Source of the DNA: Phytohabitans rumicis
GTDB lineage: Bacteria; Actinomycetota; Actinomycetes; Mycobacteriales; Micromonosporaceae
Length of the DNA: 64,000 nt
Reading direction: 5' to 3'
Assembly (NCBI RefSeq): GCF_011764445.1
Contig: NZ_BLPG01000001.1
Coordinates: forward strand, 3,534,001 to 3,598,000
Shown here: positions 27,014-34,811 of the stretch, one piece after another
Numbering within the stretch: the first letter of the stretch is position 1
Layout: the number at the start of each line of letters is the position of its first letter
Notes under the pieces: model-generated
Databases searched by the model: none
Seen by the model: only the letters and a program-made list of their open reading frames with translations
Told to the model about the DNA's origin: nothing
Made by a program: the position numbers and the translations under genes

Positions 27014-28318
27014 CTACGGCGTGAAGATGCGGGTGGCCGTCGCGCCGATCAGCGTGCCCACCGCGACGATCCCGGCCGCCAGCGCCGCCACCTGCCACGC
27101 GACCGGGCCGATGTCGGCCATCCGGCCACCGCCGAGCGATCCGCCCGAGAGCACCGCCGCGCCGCCCAGCACGAGGCCGGCGACCGGCCCGGCCAGCAGC
27201 GCCGCGCCCAGCACCCGCGGCCACCGCACCGCCCGGTCCGCCCGCGCCATCCGGCGCGCCTGCAGCCACCCCGCGAGCATGCCGGCGACGACCGGCAGCG
27301 CGAGCAGCGCGGCACCCGCCCCGCCGAGCGGTCCGTCCGGCAGTCCAGCCAGCAGTGGTACGGCGGGGAGCGCTCCGACGGAGACCTCGGTGGTCCGCAC
27401 GACCGTGTCGGTGCCGACCGCGAACCCGGGCCCGAGCAGGTACGCGGCCGCCCACACCGCGGCGTTCGGGGCGTACGCCACGCAGACCAGGGTGATCCCG
27501 GCCTGCCCGGCCACCCCCGTGCGGTACGCGCCGATGATGTCGCTGGCGTGCCCTCCGCCCAGCGCGATCGCCAGCCCGGCGAGCCCCGCACCGGCGCCCA
27601 GCACCAGGAACGCGGCGACCACTCCGGTGCGTACGCCGTCGCGGAGCACGGCGGGGATCCGGCGGGCCAGCACGCGCAGCGCGGCGGTGGTACGCAGCGC
27701 GCCGACGAGCGCGGCCACGGCCCCGAAAGCGGCGAACGTGAGCCCGGCTCGGAGCGGGGACGCCGACACGTCTCCGGTGTTCAGGATGACCGCGCCGAGG
27801 AGGCCGAGCACCCCGTACCCGATGCCGACCGTGCCCGCGACGGCGAGCGCCTGGGCCGGTGACCCGTGGTGCCGCGCGCCGATGGCCCGGGCGACGTGTA
27901 CGCCGGCGCGGGACACCCGCCACGCGGCGAACACGCCGAGGGCCAGCGGTGCCAGCCCGATCGGGCCGGCGGGGGTGTCCAGCGGCACGCCGTGGCCGAG
28001 GAGCCAGCCGGCGAGCCCGACGCGGGCCGCGCCCGGAAGCGAGCCGGCGTCATCGGCGAGCCGGGTGAGGCTCATGACGACCGCGACCGGCAGGTACGAC
28101 AGGACCGCCGCCCAGACCGTGGCGACGGCGGCCGCGACCGGGAGTGGGGCCCGGCGCTGCTTGCGGGTGCCACCCGGGCGCTGGCGCGGCAGCCGGACGG
28201 TGGGCCGGTGGGCGAGGTCGCCGCCCGCTTCCGTTTTTTGGGGCTGCACGGTGATGCGCACGGTCTCCCTGGTCGCCGGGTCGACCGGGTCGGGCTGGTC
28301 AGGGGTCGTCGCGGGCAT
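27014..28318 (-). CDS. perM: Polytopic membrane protein, PerM/DUF6350 family
   Basis: A 434-residue protein with a 55-residue polar N-terminus and about ten to eleven Ala/Leu/Gly-rich membrane segments. It resembles actinobacterial DUF6350 proteins, whose mycobacterial member PerM is linked to cell division and persistence. The position between purN-purH and sucD-sucC matches the mycobacterial order, which supports the assignment. The exact molecular role is not known. Confidence 0.75.
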   Translation of the reverse strand: MPATTPDQPDPVDPATRETVRITVQPQKTEAGGDLAHRPTVRLPRQRPGGTRKQRRAPLPVAAAVATVWAAVLSYLPVAVVMSLTRLADDAGSLPGAARVGLAGWLLGHGVPLDTPAGPIGLAPLALGVFAAWRVSRAGVHVARAIGARHHGSPAQALAVAGTVGIGYGVLGLLGAVILNTGDVSASPLRAGLTFAAFGAVAALVGALRTTAALRVLARRIPAVLRDGVRTGVVAAFLVLGAGAGLAGLAIALGGGHASDIIGAYRTGVAGQAGITLVCVAYAPNAAVWAAAYLLGPGFAVGTDTVVRTTEVSVGALPAVPLLAGLPDGPLGGAGAALLALPVVAGMLAGWLQARRMARADRAVRWPRVLGAALLAGPVAGLVLGGAAVLSGGSLGGGRMADIGPVAWQVAALAAGIVAVGTLIGATATRIFTP

Positions 28319-28421
28319 CAGGCCCTACTTTGGCACGCCGCGGGGCCGGCCGGAGGGCGACACCACCGTCGATCATGGCGTTCGTCAGCCAAAATGCGGG
28401 CAAATTAGGACGTACTAGCGT

Positions 28422-28427
28422 TAGCCT
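28422..28427 (+). promoter_or_regulatory. Candidate -10 (TAGCCT), leaderless start
   Basis: TAGCCT ends six bases before ATG 28434 with no ribosome-binding site, the same motif and spacing as at 8625. Confidence 0.5.
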
Positions 28428-28433
28428 CTGCCC

Positions 28434-28673
28434 ATGAGCGAACCGTACCCACCACCGGCAGCGGCCCCCTCCAATGACCGGACGACGCTGTGGGGCGTCC
28501 TGGGCATCGTCATCGGCCTGATCTGCTGCCCCATCCTGGGCATCGTCTTCGGCGTCCTGTCCATCCGCGATGCGAAGCGGGTGGGAAAGAGCCAGGTGCT
28601 GGGCTGGGTAGCCATCGGCCTGAGCGTGCTCAGCCTGGTCGGCAACAGCATCTTCTGGATAGCCCGCGACTAG
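28434..28673 (+). CDS. Small DUF4190-type membrane protein, paralogue of 26724
   Basis: Seventy-nine residues, MSEPYPPPAAAPSNDR, then TLWGVLGIVIGLICCPILG, a short charged loop RDAKRVGKS and a second helix. It shares the TLWGVLGIV-GLICCPILG core with the 26724 product. Unlike that gene it appears to be leaderless. It flanks perM on the other side. The function is unknown. Confidence 0.75.
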   Translation: MSEPYPPPAAAPSNDRTTLWGVLGIVIGLICCPILGIVFGVLSIRDAKRVGKSQVLGWVAIGLSVLSLVGNSIFWIARD

Positions 28674-28729
28674 TGCAAGGAAGGGCCCCTGTTAACGCTA
28701 TTTGCATAGCAAGGGGCCCTTCCTAACAC
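28674..28729. terminator. Family B hairpin repeat, copy 4
   Basis: TGCAAGGAAGGGCCCC ... GGGGCCCTTCCTAACACC with the reversed loop CGCTATTTGCA. It fills the gap between the convergent stops of the small membrane protein and sucD. Confidence 0.75.
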
Positions 28730-28732
28730 CTC

Positions 28733-29611
28733 TTAGAACAGGGCGCGCATCAGGCCGGCGGTTTCGGTCGGGGTCTTGCCGACCTTGACGCCGGCGGCCT
28801 CCAGGGCGAGCTTCTTCGCCTCCGCGGTGCCGCTGGAGCCGGAGATGATGGCACCGGCGTGGCCCATGGTCTTGCCGGGCGGCGCGGTGAAACCGGCGAT
28901 GTACCCCACCACCGGCTTCGTCACGTTGGCCTTGATGAAATCCGCGGCCCGCTCCTCGGCGTCACCGCCGATCTCGCCGATCATGACGATCGCATCCGTC
29001 TCCGGGTCGTCCTGGAACGCGGCGAGCGCGTCGATGTGGGTGGTGCCGATGACCGGGTCACCGCCGATGCCCACGCAGGTGGAGAAGCCGATGTCGCGCA
29101 GCTCGTACATCATCTGGTAGGTCAGCGTGCCGCTCTTGCTGACCAAACCGATCCGGCCGGGGCCGGTGATGTCGGCCGGGATGATGCCGGCGTTCGAGGC
29201 GCCCGGCGAGGCGATGCCGGGGCAGTTCGGGCCGACGATGCGGGTCTTCGCACCCTTGGCCCGGCTGTACGCCCAGAACGCCGCCGTGTCGTGCACCGGG
29301 ATGCCCTCGGTGATCACCACGGCGAGCGGGATCTCGGCGTCGATCGCCTCGATCACGGCGGCCTTGGAGAACGCCGGCGGCACGAAGATGACCGTGACGT
29401 CGGCGCCGGTCTCCTTCATCGCGTCGGCCACACCACCGAAGACCGGCAGCTGGTTGCCGTCGAAGTCGACCGTCTGGCCGGCCTTGCGCGGGTTGACCCC
29501 GCCGACGACGTGGGTGCCGGCGGCGAGCATCCGCCGGGTGTGCTTGGACCCCTCGGAGCCGGTCATCCCCTGAACGATGACCTTCGAGTCCTTGGTCAGC
29601 CAGATTGCCAT
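28733..29611 (-). CDS. sucD: Succinyl-CoA synthetase (ADP-forming), alpha subunit
   Basis: A 292-residue alpha subunit: [20 protein letters not shown] (CoA-binding Rossmann domain), [10 protein letters not shown] (about residue 120), and [18 protein letters not shown] with the phospho-His (about 250). With SucC it makes ATP or GTP from succinyl-CoA in the TCA cycle. It follows sucC with a two-base gap. Confidence 0.97.
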   Translation of the reverse strand: MAIWLTKDSKVIVQGMTGSEGSKHTRRMLAAGTHVVGGVNPRKAGQTVDFDGNQLPVFGGVADAMKETGADVTVIFVPPAFSKAAVIEAIDAEIPLAVVITEGIPVHDTAAFWAYSRAKGAKTRIVGPNCPGIASPGASNAGIIPADITGPGRIGLVSKSGTLTYQMMYELRDIGFSTCVGIGGDPVIGTTHIDALAAFQDDPETDAIVMIGEIGGDAEERAADFIKANVTKPVVGYIAGFTAPPGKTMGHAGAIISGSSGTAEAKKLALEAAGVKVGKTPTETAGLMRALF

Positions 29612-29613
29612 GA

Positions 29614-30792
29614 TCAGACTCCTGCCGCGGCGAGCTCGGCGGCGCGCTGGGCCGCTCCATCCATAGTGTCCACCCGTTCGACGAGCGGGTTGGCCGCTCC
29701 CTCGAGGATGGCCCGGCCCGCCTCGGCGTTGTTGCCGTCGAGGCGCACCACGAGCGGCTTGGTGACCTGCTCACCGCGCTGCTCCAGCAGAGCGAGCGCC
29801 TGGATGATGCCGTTGGCCACCTCGTCGCAGGCGGTGATGCCGCCGAAGACGTTCACGAAGACGCTCTTGACCGACGGGTCGGACAGGACGATCTCCAGGC
29901 CGTTGGCCATGACCGCCGCGCTCGCGCCGCCGCCGATGTCGAGGAAGTTCGCCGGCTTCACGCCGCCGTAGTTCTCACCCGCGTACGCGACCACGTCGAG
30001 CGTCGACATGACCAGGCCCGCGCCGTTGCCGATGATCCCGACCTCGCCGTCGAGCTTGACGTAGTTGAGGTCCTTCTCCTTGGCCCGCTGCTCCAGCGGG
30101 TCGACCGCGGACTGGTCCACGAGCGCCTCGTGCTCCGGGTGGCGGAAGGACGCGTTGGCGTCCAGCGTCACCTTCGCGTCGAGGCACAGCACCTGGCCGG
30201 TGTCCGTCTTCGCCAGCGGGTTGACCTCCACCAGCGTCGCGTCCTCGGCGATGAACGCCTGCCACAGCTTGACCGCGATCGCGGCGACCTGGTCGGCCAC
30301 GTCCGCCGGGAAGCCCGCCAGCGCCGCGATCTCGCGGGCCTTGGCGTCGTCGACCCCCTCGTTGGCGTCGATCGCGACCTTGGCGACCTTCTCCGGCGCC
30401 TCCTCGGCGACCTGCTCGATCTCCATGCCGCCGGCGACGCTTGCGATGCACAGGAACGTACGGTTCGCCCGGTCCAACAGGTACGAGAAGTAGTACTCCT
30501 CGGCTATGTCCGCGGTCACCGTCAACATCACCTTGTGAACGGTGTGACCCTTGATGTCCATGCCGAGGATGTTCGTGGCGTGGGCCACCGCCTCCTCGGC
30601 GTTCTCGGCGAGCTTGACCCCGCCGGCCTTACCCCGGCCCCCGACCTTCACCTGGGCCTTGACGACCACGCGTCCGCCAAGGCGCTCGGCGATCGCGCGG
30701 GCCTCCTCCGGGGTCGTAGCGACGCCACCGGCCAGCACGGGCAGGCCATGCCGGTCGAACAGCTCGCGCCCCTGGTACTCGTACAGGTCCAC
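29614..30792 (-). CDS. sucC: Succinyl-CoA synthetase (ADP-forming), beta subunit
   Basis: A 392-residue beta subunit beginning [19 protein letters not shown]. The ATP-grasp domain ([20 protein letters not shown], about residue 45) is followed by the C-terminal CoA-ligase domain with [11 protein letters not shown] and VFVNVFGGI. It is the first gene of the sucC-sucD operon. The promoter must lie in the 106-base gap toward 30899, which was not resolved further. Confidence 0.97.
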   Translation of the reverse strand: MDLYEYQGRELFDRHGLPVLAGGVATTPEEARAIAERLGGRVVVKAQVKVGGRGKAGGVKLAENAEEAVAHATNILGMDIKGHTVHKVMLTVTADIAEEYYFSYLLDRANRTFLCIASVAGGMEIEQVAEEAPEKVAKVAIDANEGVDDAKAREIAALAGFPADVADQVAAIAVKLWQAFIAEDATLVEVNPLAKTDTGQVLCLDAKVTLDANASFRHPEHEALVDQSAVDPLEQRAKEKDLNYVKLDGEVGIIGNGAGLVMSTLDVVAYAGENYGGVKPANFLDIGGGASAAVMANGLEIVLSDPSVKSVFVNVFGGITACDEVANGIIQALALLEQRGEQVTKPLVVRLDGNNAEAGRAILEGAANPLVERVDTMDGAAQRAAELAAAGV

Positions 30793-30898
30793 GTAGCACC
30801 CTCAGCGTGAGAAAATGGGTTGATTGCCGGCAGCCTATCGACCGGTGCACCACCGGCAACCAAACGGGTGCGCGGTGTGCCCTAATACACACACCGCG

Positions 30899-31573
30899 CT
30901 AGTTGATCGGCACCCGCCCGGCCGAGAAGTGGGCGATGGCTCCCATGATCTCCGCCTCGGGCTTGTCGGCGAAGTTCAGCGTCGCGGTGAAACCCGTACC
31001 GAAGAAGAGCTGCTGCATCCCGGAGTCGAGCGCGGTGAACGCGCCGAGGTTGGCCCCGGTACGCGGATCGTGCGGCCGCACGCACACCATCTTCTCCAGC
31101 GCCCAGCGCCGGCGGTACACCTGCGCGATCGCCTCCCACGGCAGCCAGATCGCCTGCCCGCGGGTGGGCCGCGTCTTGATCCACAGACCGGCCGGTCCGA
31201 CCGCGAGCACCGGGCCGCCGGAGGTCATCAGGTACACCTGCAGCCCGAAGATCAGGCCGAACAGCGCGAGGAGGCAGCCGGCGATGGCCAGCGTGACGAC
31301 CACGTCACCGCTGCCGGCGCCGGAAAGGCAGCCGAAGAAGAGCGATACGCCGACCGCGAAGCCGCCGAAGAGCAGGAGCCGCTTCTGGACGCTCGCCCGC
31401 ACGATGTACGGCTGGTCCTCGGGGATCCGCTTGGTCACGGGCAACTGCGGTGGTGGTGGTTGGTGCCAACCGCCTTGTGGCGGCTGCTGCCAGCCGCCCG
31501 GCGGCGGCGGTTGCTGAGGGGGATGGTCACGGAATCTTTTTACCGGGCCTGCGTAACCCCTCGTGAAGGGCAT
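30899..31573 (-). CDS. Membrane protein with Pro-rich N-terminus and two helices
   Basis: About 224 residues from ATG 31573. Residues 10-50 are rich in Pro, Gln and Gly-Trp (PPPPGGWQQPPQGG). Two membrane helices follow (LLLFGGFAVGVSLFFGCL and a Leu/Ile-rich segment). The remaining C-terminal part (VGPAGLWIKTRPTRGQAIWL ... WEAIAQVYRR) resembles the PH-like domains that follow helix pairs in actinobacterial membrane proteins. I do not recognise a specific family. The start is uncertain; the first 15 residues could be untranslated. Confidence 0.6.
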   Translation of the reverse strand: MPFTRGYAGPVKRFRDHPPQQPPPPGGWQQPPQGGWHQPPPPQLPVTKRIPEDQPYIVRASVQKRLLLFGGFAVGVSLFFGCLSGAGSGDVVVTLAIAGCLLALFGLIFGLQVYLMTSGGPVLAVGPAGLWIKTRPTRGQAIWLPWEAIAQVYRRRWALEKMVCVRPHDPRTGANLGAFTALDSGMQQLFFGTGFTATLNFADKPEAEIMGAIAHFSAGRVPIN

Positions 31574-31661
31574 CGTTGATTCAGATGTCAAAGCGATACA
31601 GCAGCGACGAAGACGGCCGATGCCCTGTCGGTCGAGGGGTGGCGGCGGGGCATCGTGCATA

Positions 31662-31698
31662 GAGAGGCCGGACGTGTGAGGGGTGCGTCCGGCCTCTC
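31662..31698 (-). terminator. Hairpin terminator downstream of icmB
   Basis: Thirteen-base perfect arms GAGAGGCCGGACG (31662-31674) and 31686-31698 with an 11-base loop lie 23 bases beyond the icmB stop, without a T-run. Confidence 0.65.
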
Positions 31699-31720
31699 AC
31701 CTATTCACCACCAGTAGCCG

Positions 31721-32125
31721 TCACGCTACTGATTGCGCGACATTCTCGCGTACCCATCCCACAATGGACTGCGTGGTTGCACCCGGAGTAAATATCTTCG
31801 CTACTCCGAGTCGCTCCAACTCCGGGATGTCGGCGTCCGGGATGATTCCGCCGCCGAAAACGACGATGTCGGCCGCGCCGCGCTCTCCCAGCAGGTCCAC
31901 CACCCGCTTGAAGAGCGTCATGTGCGCGCCGGACAGCACGGACAGCCCGACCGCGTCGGCGTCCTCCTGGATGGCGGTCTCGACGATCTGCTCCGGCGTC
32001 TGGTGCAGCCCGGTGTAAATGACTTCCATGCCGGCATCGCGCAGCGCCCGCGCGACCACCTTGGCGCCGCGGTCGTGCCCATCCAGGCCCGGCTTGGCGA
32101 CGACGACCCGAATCCGCGCGCTCAT
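31721..32125 (-). CDS. icmB: Isobutyryl-CoA mutase-type small subunit, B12-binding
   Basis: A 134-residue single-domain cobalamin protein from ATG 32125. It has the base-off B12 motif [12 protein letters not shown] (DxHxxG), then the usual SVLSG and [10 protein letters not shown] (GG loop). Length and sequence fit Streptomyces IcmB, the small subunit of isobutyryl-CoA mutase, which isomerises isobutyryl-CoA and n-butyryl-CoA. The related hydroxyisobutyryl-CoA mutase small subunit is an alternative. The large catalytic subunit is not in the window, so the partner must be encoded elsewhere. Confidence 0.85.
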   Translation of the reverse strand: MSARIRVVVAKPGLDGHDRGAKVVARALRDAGMEVIYTGLHQTPEQIVETAIQEDADAVGLSVLSGAHMTLFKRVVDLLGERGAADIVVFGGGIIPDADIPELERLGVAKIFTPGATTQSIVGWVRENVAQSVA

Positions 32126-32526
32126 CAGCACCACCCCTCCGGCCGCACTACTCTCCTGAACGAACGGTAACCCTACGGACGCGCTGCGGAACATCCGGGA
32201 TCACGCAGGACCTTCGCCGTCCAATGAGGATGGCAAGCATATGCCGCTGTTGAATGTGTCACATGACTATCAGTACTACTCGATGTGACTGAATGCTACT
32301 AACGAGCCTACGTACAAAAGGTTACGAATTCCGGCATTCCACAACGGACGGTGTCGAGAACTGTAGCGAATTTGCCCGTCTGGCTTGTGACACGCCCACG
32401 GATTTAGCTACGGTGTCCAGCGGTTGTCATTCCGGACCCCGCGGGCTGGCAACGCGGTCACCGAGCGTTCACCCCCGATTTCGACGCCGGTACGACCGCC
32501 GACCTGACCGACAACGGAGGGTGTGC
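32126..32526. other. 401-bp divergent intergenic region, locally AT-richer
   Basis: It separates icmB from the divergent M23 peptidase gene. Bases 32215-32345 are clearly poorer in GC than their surroundings (for example TCACATGACTATCAGTACTA), as expected of promoter or regulator-binding DNA. I see no gene, no convincing -35/-10 pair, and no c-di-AMP riboswitch, which often precedes such cell-wall genes. Confidence 0.5.
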
Positions 32527-33246
32527 GTGCGCCAGCGCCTGTCGTCTGAGCCCGACCGATATCGCGGTCGTCGCCGCGTCCCCACCCCTCCACGTAGCCG
32601 CTACGCGGCCGTCGTCACCACCGCATTTGTCGGTGCCGGCATTGTCGCGCTCGGCGCGGGTGCGATGCCCGATGCAAAGACCGTCGACCCGTCCGCGGTC
32701 GCCGACCTCGACCAGACCTCCACCCAGCAAGATCTCGCCGAGCGCGCCGAAGACGCCGACCGGGCGTCCCGTGGCGACCGGTCCAGCACCAACTCGACCG
32801 CCCAGCCCGCGCCCGACGACGTCTGGCTGCTGCCGCTGCACGACTACGAGTTCACCTCGGCGTACGGGATGCGCTGGGGTCAACTGCACGCCGGTGTCGA
32901 CCTGGCAGCCCCGGAGGGCACGCCGTACCGGGCGGTGCACGCCGGCGTGGTGAAGCTGGCCGGCTACTACGGCGGCTACGGCTACGCGGTGATCGTCGAC
33001 CACGGCAACGGCATCGAGACCATCTACGGCCACTCGTCGCAGGTGCTGGTCAAGGCCGGACAGCAGGTCAAGGCCGGCGACACCCTCGGCCTGGTCGGTA
33101 ACACCGGGCACTCGTACGGTAACCACCTGCACCTTGAGGTGCATGTCAACGGTGAGCCCCGGGACCCGATCCCGTGGTTCCGTGAGCGCGGAGCGGACAT
33201 CAAGCTACAAGTCGAGGCAATTTACGGCGACGTAGCCGCATCCTGA
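32527..33246 (+). CDS. M23 (LytM-type) peptidoglycan endopeptidase
   Basis: GTG 32527 is preceded by GGAGG with six bases between; GTG 32521 would leave no spacing. The 239-residue protein has a basic N-terminus, one membrane segment (AAVVTTAFVGAGIVALGAG), a polar linker and a C-terminal M23 domain. That domain carries GQLHAGVDLAAPEGTP (HxxxD), VIVDHGNGIETIYGHSS and GNHLHLEVHVNG (HxH), so all zinc ligands are present. It should cleave peptidoglycan peptides outside the membrane during growth. A similar gene follows. The position near the helicase gene matches the mycobacterial order. Confidence 0.9.
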   Translation: MRQRLSSEPDRYRGRRRVPTPPRSRYAAVVTTAFVGAGIVALGAGAMPDAKTVDPSAVADLDQTSTQQDLAERAEDADRASRGDRSSTNSTAQPAPDDVWLLPLHDYEFTSAYGMRWGQLHAGVDLAAPEGTPYRAVHAGVVKLAGYYGGYGYAVIVDHGNGIETIYGHSSQVLVKAGQQVKAGDTLGLVGNTGHSYGNHLHLEVHVNGEPRDPIPWFRERGADIKLQVEAIYGDVAAS

Positions 33247-33265
33247 CCCTGCGTGTTGTCCCATC

Positions 33266-33299
33266 AACCGCCCACGCCTCCTGGCATGGGCGGTTTTTT
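33266..33299 (+). terminator. Intrinsic terminator after the first M23 gene
   Basis: A stem AACCGCCCACGCC / GGCATGGGCGGTT with one mismatch and a TCCT loop is followed by TTTTTT. This is the only textbook intrinsic terminator with a T-run that I found in the window. Confidence 0.9.
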
Positions 33300-33520
33300 C
33301 TCCCCTCTGACCAGGCAAAGTTCGGCGCGTCACACAGCAAAGAGTGACCGAGGCCACGCCTGAGCACGCGGTAGCTACCGGTTAGTAGACCGCAAATGCG
33401 GGCAAAGAAGCCCGCCCTCCGGCGTGGGAGCACCCATGTCTGTCACGCCCCGTATCCGTGGTTAACGGCTCGCAACCCAACATTTTCGAGTCCGTGCAAG
33501 CAACCACGGAGGTTCCCCCC

Positions 33521-34275
33521 GTGCACCAGAGCGATACCCCCCGTCGCCCTCGCGGCCCCGAAGTGATCAGGCATCGGGTCCGCGCCCGGCTCGCCGGCCG
33601 CGCCCGAATCGTCGTACCGACCGCCGTCGCGCTGGTCGGGCTGGCCCTGACCGGCGTCTCGGCCGCCGTCACCGGCGGTGGTGGCGACGCCGCCCCGGCC
33701 GAGCTGGCCGCGGTCGCCGCCGGCCAGGACGCCCGTACCGGCGCCGCGGAGCGCGCCGACCGGGCCCAGCGCGCCGCCCCCAGCCCGTCCGCGTCCACCC
33801 CGTCAACCACCCCTCGACCGCCAAGGCCCCCGCCGCCGCGGCCGCCCCCAAGGCAACGACCACCACCAAGGCGGCGCCGGCCTGGGTCAGCCCCATGCCC
33901 GGCGCCGGCACCACCTCCTGCTTCGGCATGCGCTGGGGCGTCCTGCACGCCGGCATCGACCTGGCCGCCGACGCGGGCACGCCGATCCACGCCGCCGGCG
34001 CCGGCACCGTCGTCGGAGCCGGCTGGCTCTACACCGGGTACGGCATCTCGGTGGTCATCGACCACGGCAACGGCTACCTGACGCACTACGCCCACCAGTC
34101 GAAGGTGGCCGTCCAGGCCGGCCAGAAGGTCGTAGCCGGCCAGCTCATCGGGTACGAGGGCTCCACCGGCGACTCGACCGGGCCTCATCTGCACTTCGAG
34201 GTGCACCAAGGGCTCTGGAACCAGATCGACCCTGCTCCTTGGATGCGCGCCCGGGGCGTGAATCTCGGGTGCTGA
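33521..34275 (+). CDS. Second M23 peptidoglycan endopeptidase (one frameshift)
   Basis: GTG 33521 follows GGAGG with eight bases between. The N-terminal part has a basic stretch, a membrane segment (IVVPTAVALVGLALTGVSAA) and an Ala/Pro/Lys-rich linker. The C-terminal M23 domain lies in another frame from about 33815: GVLHAGIDLAADAGTP, VVIDHGNGYLTHYAHQS and TGPHLHFEVHQG. One more C in the run 33810-33813 joins TPSTTP to STAKAPAAAAAP and restores about 251 residues. All zinc ligands are kept. It is a tandem paralogue of the gene at 32527, with an independent upstream region of about 220 bases. Confidence 0.85.
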
Positions 34276-34811
34276 GGGTGGGGGTTTTGGGGGCGTTAAG
34301 GGTCCCTGGGTGCTGTCAAGCGGCGCCGGTTGGTCGCTTGCCGGCCAGTGGACTTGGTGGGGCAGGGCGGGATCTTGCGCCCGGACGTGTCCGACATAAC
34401 CGGACCCAAGATCCCGGCGTACCCCACCAAGTCGAGCGACCAAATCGATCTAGGAAGATCGACGCCAGCCTGCGGTGAGAGCACTTGCCCTGACGCTAAC
34501 CTCATGATCACCGCGACAATCGGGCTACCGTCCGAGTGGTCAGGGAACGGCGCCACCATCGGCGACGCATCTTGCGCTGTACCGGGTTCCCCTACCTACC
34601 CAGCCTTGGGGACCCCGCTCACGCCAGATGCCCCAGTGGGGGCGCCCTACTGACGCAGGCGCGCACGCGACCCCGCCGGCCTCGCCTCGGGCGGCCTCAG
34701 GCGGTGCGCCGATCAAGGATTTTCGCGTCGATCAAGGGCGAACGGTCGTGGATTGGAGATCAAAGCACGACCGTTTGCCCTTGATCGACGCCAAAGGGCG
34801 CGGGGCGGGGG
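34276..34811. other. 536-bp convergent intergenic region with composite repeats
   Basis: No gene is seen. A large imperfect inverted repeat spans about 34332-34441 (arms around GGTCGCT, GACTTGGTGGGG and GGGATCTTG). The stretch 34516-34612 resembles 52632-52717 (shared ACCGTCCGAG, GGCGACGC and GGTTCCCCTA blocks). A family A repeat ends the region (34725-34791). The same order occurs between psd and pssA, so this is a dispersed composite intergenic element. Confidence 0.6.
34725..34791 (+). repeat. Family A palindromic repeat, copy 3
   Basis: Arms 34725-34750 and 34766-34791 pair over 26 bases with one difference. The loop is GATTGGAGATCAAAG, identical to copy 5. A half-site GATCAAGGATTTTCGC lies directly upstream. 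Confidence 0.85.

Noticed and set aside
25905-27923. 672-codon minus-strand frame over purN, the DUF4190 genes and perM
   Set aside because: Arg/Gly/Ala-rich shadow that runs across several well-supported genes on both strands.
32293-33500. c-di-AMP (ydaO) riboswitch before either M23 gene
   Set aside because: Such genes often have one in actinobacteria, but the conserved GGGGTGAAT-type and CAGCTAACCTCG-type blocks are absent in both leaders.
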